Source: Ecdyonurus torrentis
Taxonomy: Eukaryota > Arthropoda > Insecta > Ephemeroptera > Heptageniidae
DNA: 64,000 bases
Direction: 5' to 3'
Assembly (NCBI GenBank): GCA_949318235.1
Contig: OX439128.1
Coordinates: 46,815,530 to 46,879,529 of the forward strand
The position numbers and the translations under genes are program-made. Under the pieces are notes generated by a model. That model saw only the letters and a list, made by a program, of their open reading frames with translations. It was not told the origin of the DNA and did no database searches. Below, in pieces: positions 28,347 to 42,480 of the stretch; positions within the stretch are counted from its first letter, which is position 1; the number at the start of each line of letters is the position of its first letter.

Positions 28347-28755
28347 GGCCTTTGGCTATCTATCATTACTTAGTAAAGCACATGTAATTTGTGATCATTT
28401 TTTAATACATTCACTCATGCTCAAAGTATCGCATATAATATGTAAAATTAAAATATTAGAATTGCCCAACTACGTATTTGTAGTCAACTTTGGACGCATT
28501 TTTCACCTTTTTACTTTGACTGACGCTCGTTCACGTTCTGAATACTTTTTGAATTGTGCTTTTAAATTTATGTTGATGTGCGATATAATGTGCTTTAAAG
28601 ATTCTGAAGCGAGTAGTTCAAAATTTAAAGACCTCAATTTAACAATTATTGAAAGGCCTTTACCAAGCCAAAATTAACATACAATAATAATTGTTAGTGA
28701 TCGACCTAATGACCCTTGCCAAAAACGTGTCCTGATTATGTAATGTAGCCTAGTA

Positions 28756-28796
<41 letters not shown>

Positions 28797-28979
28797 AATT
28801 TTCTAAAACATTGATTAAATGGTGATAGAATTTATTTATTTCTCATTCATAAATTTTAATAGCATTTATTGATTTAAATTAATAAGAAGTATGTAAAAAT
28901 ATAAGTCAAAAAGAATATATCTATAGAATGAAACATTTCATTTGATATTCTCTGTGGCAAAGTAGGAACATCTCTTTGC

Positions 28980-29021
<42 letters not shown>

Positions 29022-29865
29022 TACAATCAATGATATTTGAAGTCTTAGAACTTTTTTATGACTTACTTACTAATATTAGCTCTGCAAATTTATTTTTCTT
29101 TGAGAACTTTGTGGAAATACATTCAAAAGTATTAAATCAGTCAGCACAAAGAAGAAGAAAAATCTTTTAATAAAACAATAAAAATATTGATATTATATAA
29201 ATGAAAAAAAAAAACTAGATTGACAACTCTATGATTGTATTCCTCAAAAATTTATTTAGATACTTGATAAAACAACACAAGGTTTTATGAATTTCATATA
29301 AATTTATGATTTTATGTAACGATTACACATAAAATAAGCATAAAATAACATTTAAATGAATTTCTGGGAATTTAATTTTACGTAGAATATCTTCTAATAT
29401 TTCTCAAAATTTTATACCAGCCGTTTTAAACGCATGACTTGTGGTACTTATTAATAATATTTAAATCAGAAGCTTGATTTTCTGGAATTACTTAGGATTT
29501 ACTAATGCTGCACTAATAAGAATGAAAATAATATAGTTTTCTTGGATATGGAAATATATTATATACTTACTGATATATGAAATATGGTACTAAGTTTCTT
29601 CATTTTTTTAAGGTAATTATATTATTTTATTCTATTTATTACATTGTTACCTCATTTCTTAATTGTTTTGGTTACGTTAATCATGTTGTTTATTTAATGT
29701 AAGCTGTTGTTGTAAAATTATGGCCAAGAACATGTAATGTGGCTGAAATAGCCATTGATATGTCTTAAATATAACTTTTACTATTTTTTTAAAGAGTAGA
29801 TCACACTGTCAAATAATTTTACTTTTTTATAATTTTATTTCATATAAAAGCATTACGTTTCATTG
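26114..29865. other. AT-rich non-coding stretch
   Basis: It contains a TA tract (28277-28342), T and A tracts (28760-28794, 28984-29016), and one long open frame at 28343-28677 listed separately. Nothing else is recognised. Confidence 0.55.
28343..28677 (+). CDS. unassigned open frame, about 110 codons
   Basis: After the TA tract the plus frame stays open for about 110 codons (KRAFGYLSLLSKAHVICDHF at its start, RPLPSQN at its end) before TAA. The codon composition looks less random than in neighbouring frames, but there is no start codon after the repeat, no recognisable family, and no evident splice sites. It may be a fragment of a transposon ORF or chance. Confidence 0.2.
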
Positions 29866-29910
29866 TACATATGGTAGAGACCCAGAAGTTGGCATTCTAA
29901 CGGCTTTTTA

Positions 29911-29954
<44 letters not shown>

Positions 29955-30081
29955 AGTCCAATTTTTTTAAGTTTTAAGTCTCTAGCTTTATTGGTTCAGG
30001 AGAAAATATTGTTGTTAAGTTTTCACTAACCTATCTGCCAACACTTGGGACCTGCCAACAACTGGGTCTGGACCATATATA
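29866..30081. mobile_element. short inverted-repeat element (MITE-like) with internal A tract
   Basis: The ends are inverted repeats of about 29 bp with few mismatches: left AGACCCAGAAGTTGGCA (29877-29893), right the complement of AGACCCAGTTGTTGGCA (30053-30069), each extended outward by ATATGGT. The interior holds a ~39-base A tract (about 29912-29950) and no coding sequence. Confidence 0.65.
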
Positions 30082-30326
30082 GTTTTATTTTTATTAGTAT
30101 TTGTTAGACTTTGGTAGTTTACAGTAACATCACAACATATAGTTTGTTACGCTGCATACGTCTCGTCAATTTTTCAAACTATAATCTAACCATATAACTT
30201 AAAATATATATATTTACAATTTTTTACAACTCACAGTCAGTAACGCAAGAGTTCTTTTCAGATTTAATTAGCTCCAAAACATTTTAATTAACAATTTTAG
30301 TATTTTCATCGAAACAATTTTTAACA

Positions 30327-30706
30327 GAGCTAGTATGGCCGAGTGGCGAAGGCATCTGACTCATAACTCTGTACTCATCTCTCATCACCTAGTATAGGTT
30401 CAAGCCACCGCTGGGTGCGTACATGAAGTGTAAGAGCACAACACGTTGCACGATGCATGTTTACATGCATTCCATGACGACGCACAGCATTGAAGTGCAT
30501 GATCGATGTGATTGCATAGACCAGCCTGCTTAGATGTTTCTCTAGGCTGTCATGGCGAATACCAGGCTGTGTACTTAGACCGTGGCCGGCCCATGTGTGC
30601 TTTTCCATTAATTGGAAAGCCCTTACCTGTCAATAAGACAATGTCTTGACTGGGATGGGTGTAGCACAATAACACAATATGGCAAAAAAAAAAAAAAAAA
30701 AAAAAC
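30327..30706 (+). mobile_element. tRNA-derived SINE, copy 2
   Basis: Same family and strand as 13463-13847. Box A TGGCCGAGTGG is at 30336-30346, box B GGTTCAAGCC at 30397-30406, the tail block GACAATGTCTTGACTGGGAT is shared, and it ends in a ~23-base A tail. The body carries several small deletions relative to copy 1. Confidence 0.85.
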
Positions 30707-32445
30707 TCTGAAACCCAAGTCATTCTTGCTATATATAAAATTATACCGAAAATATATATTATATATATTTTTACAGTGTAAATAAGCCATAAAGGGAGGA
30801 GGAGTAAAAAAAAATGCAAATAGCGTCCGTGAGTTTCTGTACATTCAAAGTTTAATAAAGTTTTTATATTTATCAATCATATAAAACATGATAAAAGTTG
30901 TAGAAATATTGTATATACATAACCTCTTCAAAGAAATAGCTGTTTGAAACTAGAGTCCAATTTACTGTAAGAATTGAGATGCATACAAATGAAACAAAAG
31001 TAAAAAAAATATTTAAAAGAAAATAAATTTCATAAAAACGAATAAATTGTATTTACATATTTATATTTTTAGTAAAAAAACAAACATATATAGGTGTTTT
31101 TAGATAATTCCTTTAGCTTCAGAGAAAAACAAAACATTAAGTTGTTTCGTTACACAAATACGCGTAGACAGTTTGCTGTGTTTGTCTCCCTATTTCTATA
31201 AGACTCTTTAGGAAACTATTTTTCTACATTTTGAAGCACCCATCCAGATGGAACATACATTACAAAGAGTTTATCAGCTACACTATAACAAGTTTAAAGC
31301 AAATAGAATTACATAAGAAAAGTTTCATTATATTGTTGTATGGAATTAGTTCAATAATACAACATTTGAAATTATAATTTTATTTCATAGAATTTTTCCT
31401 CGTAAATGAGATATTTTTTTGCATACAAATAGTTGACATTTTATAAAGCTACTATTCATTTTTTTTTTTTTTTTTTGATACCATAAACTAGACTTACTAA
31501 TAAACTTCATCGTACATTTTAAATTTAAGTACTATATATTACATAAAAAATATATACGTAAATTTGAATTGTCAAATTTCGAACTTATTCTAACAGCATT
31601 TATCATTATTTTTTCCTTTTATTTTTTGTACATATACATAAACCATCAATATTTCTTGTTTCGTAAAGCGTGAAATGTAAATTCTTTTTTATAAAAAAGT
31701 TATAACGATTTGACACAGGAATAAATCAGTTAAAAAAAAAAGGCTATTCAGTGTAAGGTTATTGAATTTCATTTATTACTTTTTTCATGTATAATATTTT
31801 ATATTAAACTAACATGTAGATTTTTTTTTAGCTTTCATATTATACACAGAGTATGTATATTTATATAGAGATATCAAAAACATAATAAAGATAAATGTAG
31901 ACTAACAAGTACGATAATATATTAAATTTAATTAAATAAAAGTAAAATAAACTCATGTTGCAAATATATATAATAGTGTTAATCAAGTTAAATGTTTCAT
32001 GATGTTATAGAGTTTGTATTACTAATGTAATCATGTAGTCTTGTTTACAAAAATAAACCTTTACAAAAAAAAAGAAGAAGGTGTAATTGCACACTTGAGT
32101 ATACAGCTGTAGTTCAGTGTATAGAGTTCATATAAGGACAAGTGCATCATCTGTAGATTTTACTTTTGCTTTTCAATGATGAACGTGCATTTCATCTTAA
32201 GTTTACTTCTTCATAAGATAAATAAACTTTTACAGTAGATGACATAGAAAATGTAATCTCTCAGCTACATTAAATGTCAACTTGTGAATATTAAATTTAT
32301 AATTTAGTAGTAAATAATTAATTTTATATATAAAATGCAGCTGTTATACAAGGTTTAAAATCGTAAAAGGTGTATTTAAGTATGGCTTTTTTTTAAATTC
32401 ATCATTAACTTTGTACAATAAAATATAAGAACATTCAAAACGAGA
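30707..32445. other. AT-rich non-coding stretch
   Basis: I see no gene, repeat family or structure here beyond short homopolymers. Confidence 0.6.
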
Positions 32446-32791
32446 CTTAAAGGAATAGACCAGAGAAAAACATATAAGCATTTATATCACAAAACACTTG
32501 ATGGGACTTACATAAATAACTTTAGTTTGTCTCAAAACCCAACTGTAGCCCCGTAGCAGTGATCAGAATATTCAATTTATGCAACCCGCACAACATTTTC
32601 ATATTAATTTTTGCATGTTTCTGACGTCATAAACATGAATAGTCACGTAATTTGCATACTTTACATTTTTTCACGCTCTCTCGTGGGGCTACATTAACAT
32701 TCTGGTAAAAATTGTCATCAGTTTTGAAGATCCCATTTTGTGTTTATTAATGAAAAAGCACATGTTGTTTTATGTGGTCTAGGGCTTTAAG
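32446..32791 (-). mobile_element. MITE, CTTAAAG family, copy C (inverted)
   Basis: 346 bp in opposite orientation to the other copies. The termini are CTTAAAGGAATAGACCA (32446-32462) and the complement of CTTAAAGCCCTAGACCA (32775-32791), i.e. 17-bp terminal inverted repeats with three mismatches. It is the best-preserved complete copy. Confidence 0.88.
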
Positions 32792-33224
32792 TAAATATCA
32801 ATAAAATAAAGAAAAGGAAAGTGAGATTGATTTGTTATTCACTATTACAATGATCAATATAGAACCATAGAATTCTAATCGTAAACAAGCTCGGTATAAT
32901 TTGATTTCTGTAAAATTAGTGTGGGTTTTTAGTCATGACTCTAAAATTGAAAACAATTAAATTAAAGGTCAAGGTGGTTTTGGAAAGAGGCTATTTCAGA
33001 AATTGAATTCAAAGTTGGATTTGATAAGGAAATGAAATGACAAAATATTTTATATTTTATTTATAAGCTGGAATTGATTAAACAAAGATTTAGTTCGAAC
33101 AGGAAATGAAACAGACTGATATTTTATGTCTATTCACATAAAACCTGTATTTTTTTTTATATAATTTTTAGAAGGAAAAATGTGGATTCAATTATTTGCA
33201 AGCGTATTTTTGTTGTGTATGTTG

Positions 33225-33326
<102 letters not shown>

Positions 33327-35206
33327 AATGTATTGATTTCTTTTCAAGTTTGTATCAAAATTTATAACTGTATGCATACTCTAAATTTATGGCTATACGA
33401 TATATTATACAAGAAATTTAATATAACATAAAGTTTGATCAAGGTTAATTTACATAAGCTGCTAAAAAGAGCTTTAGTATAATTCTTTTAAGAGTTTAAA
33501 CATATAATATTACTTTTAATCATGCATAAATACCACAACCTTGAAAATAAAACTGAAAATCTTCACACAAGAAGTTTACATAGTACATAGAATGAACGTG
33601 ATATCTTGCACCTCATTGTTATATATAATATTATGTTAGTTTTACTTTAAAACATATTATATATGAGCACGTTTATGAGAATAACGGAAGATGTTGATGT
33701 TATGATGTGTATATGACAAGAAAAAAAAAAGGCAAAAAAGGAAGAAAAAAAAAGTAATTTTGTTTACTATTTAAATCAAATCACGTATATATAATAACAA
33801 AATCATATTTTTTTCCCCGAAGAAAATTTTTCATCGTTTATCTGATTATCATGTGACAAGGACGTATGATGACATTATCACTGCATGCAAATCTTCTCTT
33901 CTCTCAACCACAACTTTCTCTCATACATAATTCAAGCTAATAATAATGTATACCCTTTCTCTTTCTATCTCTATATAGTATAATTACCTCATCTTCAAGC
34001 AGAGCACTACTTTGTGGTGACATAACAAATTATTTTGCTTTGTTAGTAAAGTTTCACACTTCTATTATTATACTATAAACATAGTTATACATATTTAAAG
34101 ATAACTAATTCACATTTCACTTTCATTCAATAAAACAAAACTTTATTTTAATGAAATTAATTAAAGACTATATATACATATATATTTTTTTTTATGAAAT
34201 ACTTTATAGTAAAATAAATGTTTTATTATTTTGGTACTTATCCAAAAAATCTTATACAATAACTTTTTTTTTAAAGTCTTTAACTACAAAAGGCTATAAA
34301 ATATTTATTCAAGCTTAAAGAAATTAAGCTGGCATAGAAGCAATATACAATGATATCCTAAAAGCAGAGAATTTTTAGTATTATTTTTTTTCCTTTGATT
34401 TTTGTTTTTTACTTACACTGTAGTCAAATACAATCAGTTTTAATGTATTTTTTGGATTTGAAGTGAAAATGTTTTGGTGTGTAATTAATGAGGCACTCTA
34501 AGCTCAGTGGAAATTTTCTTCATTGTATCTGCTGATGATTGGAGAGAGAGAGAGAGATTCTCTTCAAGATAATTGTGCACTTTTTATCGTTAATCTGATA
34601 CTTGACAGGCAAGGCGTGGTTCCCGCTCACGCTAGATTAGGTGCCATGCTTATGAATAGATAAATGTTACGGCAATCAATCACTATCCTCTCTACTCTTT
34701 CTACCACTTTAAAGGAAATTCTTACGTGATTAATTACTTTCAAATCCGTGCGACAAACCGCAGCAGTAGCTATAAAGAAGAGAACATCTTTTCAGCAACT
34801 AAAACTCTTTGAGTCTCCAATGTATTGAGATTAAATTTATATTCAGTGGAATCAATTGAAATATGAGAATGACATTTCTTTTTGATCGTAATTTTTCATC
34901 CTCTGAAAAATGCTTAAAAATGGTTTCATATTGGAAAATAAATTTGTATTAACATAGTATAGCAGTTAATTAATGTATTTTTATACGTGTGATTACAATG
35001 AAGAAAAATAAATCTGATGCTAGGAGAGCAACGGAAAAGATTAGCTAAATGCATTTTTTTTTTATTTCGTTGTTGACAAGATAAAGATTTATAAAATTAA
35101 TCATAAAAACACATTTACTTGAAAACAATGACATTTCCTTTTTCTTATCGTAATATTATTATAGTTACATAAAACGTAATGTAAAAACGTGAGGACGAAA
35201 AATAGC

Positions 35207-35257
<51 letters not shown>

Positions 35258-35581
35258 GGATCATATCTACCAAGAAAAGTTAGTTGCTAACAGCATTTAA
35301 GAGGAATAAATGGTTACTTGTTTTGAAAGAGGAACTATAATACAAGACGTATTGTTCTATTTGTTACTTATAATAGAAAGAAATTTATTGCTTATAAGTT
35401 GTATAATAAACGAAAACTATATTGTGAACTAACTGTAAGTGTTGGCAAGCACTATTTTACAATGTCTCCGAGGCTACTCTCTCTCTCTCTCTCTTTCTCT
35501 CACTCATTCACTCTAGAAAGAAAGAAAAGTTGTCACGAGAAATGATTCGTAAGAACAGATTTATATTAACAGAATTTTGTG

Positions 35582-35693
<112 letters not shown>

Positions 35694-38582
35694 TATATTG
35701 TATAATATACCCCGTACCTCTTTTTGTCACGCTTGTTACATTTATGTTATAATCAAATTTAATCTATAAAAAAAAGCTAAAATAAAAAATAAATATGAAT
35801 ATTTTTAAATTATCATAAAATCACATACTTCTATCTTCTTATTTTATAATAGCAGAATATTATATGCATTTTTATCATTTAATATTATTACTCATTCATT
35901 TTGCTTACAGTTACTATAGAATTTTAAATTATCAGTCCACTCCAATTCCTATTTAAATTAGTGTTGAATAATTTGTAGTCTTGTTGTTTGTTGGTTGGTT
36001 ATCAGAATATAAATTTAAAAAAAATCCATTATTTAGATTACAGAATTGAAATTTTTAAATTGAAATTGAATATGTACTTGTCGCTCTTTTGTTTATAGAG
36101 ATTTATTTTCCATTCTTTTCAAACAAAAACAAACAAATAATTTCAATGATAATGTGTTTGTTTTTTATGTATAGGCATAACTTCACATAACATAAATTCT
36201 TTAAATGTTGTAAATTTAATTAAAATCGTAATTTCAATGTTTTATTATAATTTAATACGCTAAATGTACATTATATATATTTATAAAGAAAATTTTAAGT
36301 AAGACATTTTCTTCACATCATGTATATTTAATTAGATTTTCACATAACTTTTCGTTGTAATAGCAATTCTAATTATCTCATTTTATTATGTTATATTAAC
36401 ATAATTACCTTATTAACTTTTCTAAGTAAAATTTCTACATGACCTTGTATAAAATAATACTTATTATGTTGGTTAAATAATTATAATGCAAAGTTTTTAA
36501 TGTAAATTTTTAGCACAACTTTCAAGTTATAAACATCAAGTTTATAATCATGCTCTGTTTTTATAAGATTGTACATAAAACCACATTTAAGGTAACATTT
36601 TATAACTATAAGAATACTAAGAATTTATAAAATGTTAAGTGTCAGATTTTGTTTCCATTCCTACAAATTATTTTTTGTATATTATAAAAAAACCTTTTTT
36701 GAAAATTGTTTTCAAACATTTTAGCGTCTTTCTTATTACTTTAATTTTTAATACGTATCATGAGCTGTCTAATGTTTAAATAAATATGGTGGAAAATTCA
36801 AATGAAAGTGACACTTTGCTTCTACAATCATTAAAAAACTTTTTATATTAAATTCATAATGTTGATAAATATAAAAGTTTTGTAACTAGCTTTGAATTAT
36901 TAAAATTCCATATAATTACCATTACCGATAATACATTTTTAATTACTATATTAATGTAATCGTAACGGTACAAATAAGAAATCAATTGTTTGCTAGTAAT
37001 TCTTATTACATTTTTAAATTACTTTGTTTTAGTACCTTTTGAAAGTCTACGATATGAAAACGCATCATACAACTTGCATTTAGCTAAGGTGCGATAAGTT
37101 TCTAATTTTTTACGCTACAAATAATTAATGAAACTTTTCATCATATATCAGAATTATCTATAGTAACCAAATAATATAAATATGTAAAAAATAATAATTA
37201 AAAAATAAAGCTATATTTGAACCTACTTGTTTTAATAAAGTATGATTTCATCATTATTATTTGTATTATTTTGAACTCGCACGTGTGTACTGTATAATAT
37301 ATATATATAATATAAAATGTATATATATATATACTGTATATTAAATTGAACAAACAAAAGTTGGAGTAAAATATATTTATGAATCATGCAAGTATTCTGA
37401 TTTTTGTTTTCACTAAATTTTAATAATTTTATATATACCTATAATAAATATTTCACTATATTGAAGCAAAAAAAAAAAAAAAAAAAAATTTCAATAAATG
37501 TATTCAGAATAATATTTTTCATGTTATACAATAGTTGAAGGGTGATGTAAAAATAAAAAAAGAACAGTCAGAGATGATATATTTTTTTAATATTTATTTA
37601 TTGAAGACACTGGAGACATCATGGTAACGACAGCTTCAAGCGTATATTTTATGTAAAAATTGCAGCAAAATCTCTAGCATTTCTATAGCAAGAGACAGAG
37701 AGAGAGAGAGACTATATTATACTGAAAGAAGTGGCTTCATATTGACAATACATTCACACACAAACTAAGTTAACTAAATTCAATTTATATTTATGTGACA
37801 AATTCTTTACATCTTTTCTTCAACATTGAAACACATTTTTTTTATTGTGATTTTTTTTTCTGTGTTGACATTTTACAAAATGAAGAAGAAAAAAAAAGTC
37901 TTTTACTTCAGATGCAATAAATTGTAATTGTAATTCCTTTTTAAAACAGTTTAAGACTTAAAATTTTAATTATTATTTCAAAAAATTATCACAATTCTAT
38001 ATTAAATTTTTCTGGTGTAAACTTTTATGCTAAAACCACTTCTTAATTCCGTACAGCGCAACAAAAGCATTGCAAATGTATATTTTTTTCCCTTTATATT
38101 CGATTATGGATTATGTTGTATTTACATTTTGTAAAATATAATATCTTGTTGCATGCAGCTAAAGTTTACTCTTCTAAATAGTAAATAGTTTTATTATTTT
38201 ATATAATATTCATGTATACATTACATTTATATTAAATTCACATTATTATAATATAACATCATATTTTACACAAATTGGAAATTGTTTATTTTAATTTTTT
38301 TTTTTTAATATGAGCAACATTTTCTCAAAGTTTTTAGGTAAATGAAACTTCATAATGATATCCATAAAATGATGTTAAAATATCATCTTATATATCGATA
38401 TTTATGACACATATTAATGAATGAATTAATAACTTAAATATATTTAACCTGTAGTATAATGGCAGTGCTGTTTATAATGCATATTTATATTATAATCCTT
38501 TTTTTTTTTAGAACTACAGTATGATAAATATATTTTTTAACTAACTGTAAATTCAAGCTTAAATTATATTATGTGTGTGTAA

Positions 38583-38585
<3 letters not shown>

Positions 38586-38668
<83 letters not shown>
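38586..38668. repeat. (AT)n microsatellite
   Basis: About 83 bases of pure AT. Confidence 0.95.
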
Positions 38669-38670
<2 letters not shown>

Positions 38671-40916
38671 CAATAATTGAAACTTAAAAAAAACTGTTAT
38701 TAAAACCAATGGTTCTTTTCCGTTCTAATAATTAAATAAAAATTAAATTATTGCCTCAATCTAGAAATATGAATCAATATGAAGTTTCAAAACATAATGC
38801 AGAAAAAAAAATGCAAACTCTTTTTGACAAATACTTTTGTGAAAATATTCTACATGCACTTTAATACAACAGAAAGCTTAAACAAAAATTTCACTGCACC
38901 GAATATTTACTATATTGTATTTTTCTTGAATTATTTTATGACTATTATAAGCACTGACTGTTGAATTTTTTAATTATGGATGTTTAAGTTTTGGTCTGCA
39001 AATTTTTGTTAATTTTAAGATTTGGTATAGTTTTAGATCAATGCATTATGTATAAAATTTGGTTTTGTGTCATTATAATTAATAAATTACAGATATCTCT
39101 TTTAACCAACATCTTTTAAAAAATTACACAACAATTTTTAAATTTATAGAATTATTTAACTTTTTTTATTATTATTATTATCTTAAAGTTATATATTTTC
39201 GTATTCATTGAAAATTGTTCATAATAGAATATCATTTCCTTCAACGGTAAACCTTTTTTGTTCCCTAGGTCAATTTTTTAATGTATTTTTATATCAAAAT
39301 GACTATAATATTATATTTCACAGACTTATTGTTAAGCCTTAAAAGTTTGTGTGTCCAAATTTCACACCTGACGCACTTTTATAAATGTATGAGATTACCA
39401 AATATTAAGTATTTAGGACACAATTATTTATAACACTACATTCTCTCTTTTTTTTCTCTCTTTACGTATGTACCTAAAAGTACAATAAAGTGATTACATA
39501 TTATATATTTTTTTATTTAATTGGTTATTTCTATTTTTAATCTTTTATGCATAATTATACAAAACAAAGATCTTAATCGTTCTTTAAATTCTTCTTCAAA
39601 TTTTGATTAATATTTACTATTCAATACTGAAATAAAAGTTTATATATTAAATTTCTTACTTCCAATCAGTTACGAATTAAAAAGTTACATTATTTTTTCA
39701 ATAAAATTTAAATTGTTGAGCTACACAAAAGCTTGAATATCTGAAAGCACAAGTATGTTTATCTTAATTCTTACGCAGTAGACAGATAAATTTTTTATAG
39801 CGTGTAAAAAAAAAATCCAGTCCATACAAACTAAAAAGTCTCTACAAATTATAATATAAATTCTTAGACAACATTTATTATTTTCCACTACATAAAAAAA
39901 TTTATACATTAACATTTAAATAGTCTTTTTTTGTATGTTTTTTTTTCTTCTTTAAAAAGCGATGTATATATTATAATTTTATATACACTAATGTTACAAT
40001 AATATAATCATACATACATTTTTTTTCAACAATTGGAATTCCGCCCTTTTGTTTCATTCATTAATTTTCTTCTTTTGTCTGGACACATTTATTAACTCAA
40101 CTTAAAAAATATATTTTATTATATTATTAATATATTTTTGTTTAATGTATACGTATGAAACTAAAATTTTACTTTTATTTTTCTACATTACCTATATATA
40201 GGTAATCATAAAAATTCATTGTTTTAACTTGTTCATTATATTATAACAATTAGAACGTATGAATAATGAATTACTGTATAATTAATTAATTATCCTAAAA
40301 CAACCATCACAGAATCATTCACGACTTCTTATCACCATATTGACGTTCACAAGTTTTTAAAGTGTAGGGAGTACATTAAATATTTACAATTTATTTGGCG
40401 TTGAATCAGACGACTTGTAGAGTGGTATTAACTTCATTTAGAAATCAAGAGCTGTGGGTATTTCTCAAGTCAAGTGAATAAAATGTACATTTTAATTAAT
40501 TAATTAATCTAACAAAGGAACGAGGCTCAGAATCTCAACATAGGATGCATTCCTTTGAAAGATTAAATATTCCGATCATAGTTATTACTTAAAATATCAT
40601 TATTATAATAATATGCAAAATTATTTTTTCTGTCTTTTGTTTTATGGCTTCCAATTTTTAATGCACTATTGTTATTTTTACATTCTGACTCTATACAAAA
40701 GCATTTTTATAAAATTAATTAAATTTTTATAATTACTTTATCAGCAGTAAAAAATCAATTTTCTGAAACCCAGTATAATAGCTCATAAATTTCTATTGTA
40801 ATTAGTACTACTCTGTACTCTTTTCTATGAATAAATATTAACTCTATAATAATATAATATATTTTAATGAATAATTATATAGTAATATTGTATGTATATA
40901 TTTTTTATCGTGTCCC

Positions 40917-40922
40917 TTTAAT
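40917..40922 (-). promoter_or_regulatory. candidate variant poly(A) signal of the GPCR gene
   Basis: ATTAAA on the minus strand about 110 bases after the GPCR stop codon. The GC-rich 3' UTR between them contains a six-pair hairpin, GCCCGG/CCGGGC, near 41006-41023. Confidence 0.3.
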
Positions 40923-41030
40923 AGTGTCTTGTCGCTTAAAACTACCTGCTAAACCCCGACTGAGAATAGACGTGGAAGGTCTAAGAGCGGAGTCTTGGTC
41001 AGTGCCCGGTTTGTGCCGGGCCCTCCTTTG

Positions 41031-42117
41031 TCACGCACGCTGCGACACACTGCGACTAGGACCTGCAGGTTGAAGATCTACCCACTCTCTTCGACACATA
41101 AGTAGATTTTTATATGCTTGCCTATATTCAGAACTCATCACTACATAAATAATAGGATTAGTACATGTAGTTAAATAAATTAAAATATAACTTAAAATAT
41201 TTAAATTATGTAAATCAATATCTTTAAATGTCTTTGTTATTGTAATTGGTAAATAACATACGAGAAAACATACAAAAATGACTAGAATCATTTTTAATAA
41301 TTTTTTATCTTTGGCTGTCATTTTTCCAGGTTGTGGTAAAGCTGGTGTACTTCCACGACGTCTTGGACTTTTACGAAACACTGAAGCAATATGAGAGAGA
41401 GCTGAGTTGACGGTAACTGCAGAGGCAAGTCGATCACGTCTTCCACCTGAAGGTGAGGGGGGTGCAGATACTGAAGGGGTCACACTTCGTTCAGGAGTCA
41501 TAGCTTCATCATCAAGAACTCCTGTATCTACTCCTGAAGTTGAATGTTCATCCATTCTTGATCTATCAAATATCTTTCCAGGTAATTGTAAACGCATTGG
41601 AGATGGTTTAATATATGATTTTTTCGTATTACCATTTCCATTCATGGCGTGTTCACTGGAAACTTCGATCCTTACATCAATTGAATGTCCATTCTCCGCC
41701 ACACTACTGTTACCGAGGGCAGAATCTTCAGGAGATATCGGCAAGCCTCGACGTCCACTCACACCTGAAATTTCTGACGTAGCAGGTGCACGAGAATCTT
41801 GACAACTGATGCCCTCTTTACCTTCAGTAGTTGCTGATTTGAGATTACGTGCACGAGATTTGATGGCTGTTTTACGTACGATGTAAAATATACGAGCGTA
41901 GCAAACAACGATGGCGAGACATGGAATAAGAAAGCCAATAATGAAGAGAAATTCTTTAGGTGAGCGATTTTGTTCATCGGGTAAAATCGTACAACTTCCA
42001 ATTTCGGTATCTAAACCAAATTTACCCCACTCGCCAAGTAGTGTCGGGATGAGGGCACCAAATCCTGAGACCCACGTACACGCAACCATCAGTGCTAAAT
42101 ACTGTTTGCGATATAAC
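41031..42117 (-). CDS. moody: moody/Tre1-like G-protein-coupled receptor, last coding exon (TM4-TM7)
   Basis: This exon encodes 361 residues and a TGA stop. It starts after a TTTCAG acceptor; the spliced reading restores LYPK-LYRKQYLALM between the two exons. Visible: TM4 (around CTWVSGFGALIPTLL), an extracellular loop, TM5 (FLFIIGFLIPCLAIVVCYA), a ~160-residue Ser/Pro-rich third intracellular loop, TM6 with CYLP, TM7 with the NPIIY motif, then SSEYRQAYKNLLMCRREW and a short tail. The MTAKDKKLLKMILVIF stretch before TM6 and the NPIIYVVMSSEYRQAY end are characteristic of insect moody; the close relative Tre1 cannot be excluded. In flies, moody acts in blood-brain-barrier glia and Tre1 in germ-cell migration; the role here is inferred by family only. 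Confidence 0.82.
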
Positions 42118-42480
42118 CTGAAATCAGAGAAAATAGTGTAAGAATATGCGTTATTTTATCAAATAACATTTTTAAATTAATAATAACTAAGTTAAATAAT
42201 AGTATAACTTTATTTAAGGCACATACATGTGTTTTTTTAACCTTGACCAGAAAAATACATTTTTAATTTACAGATTTACAACAAATTATTTTTGAAAAAA
42301 ATTATAAAACATTATCATATGAGACACCTTTTTATGTTTCTATTGAGATAAAAAACAAATTATTTAGTTTATTATTTACAAATATCATTTTTAAACTAGT
42401 ACTTCGATAAAATAACAGGAAAATTACTCGTTTGCACTTTACAACTTTACTAACGATATGAAGAACTAACAATACTCTAA

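Noticed and set aside
41407..42141. Plus-strand frames of 131 and 76 codons
   Set aside because: Antisense shadows of the GPCR exon, whose minus-strand frame has clear TM segments and the NPIIY motif.
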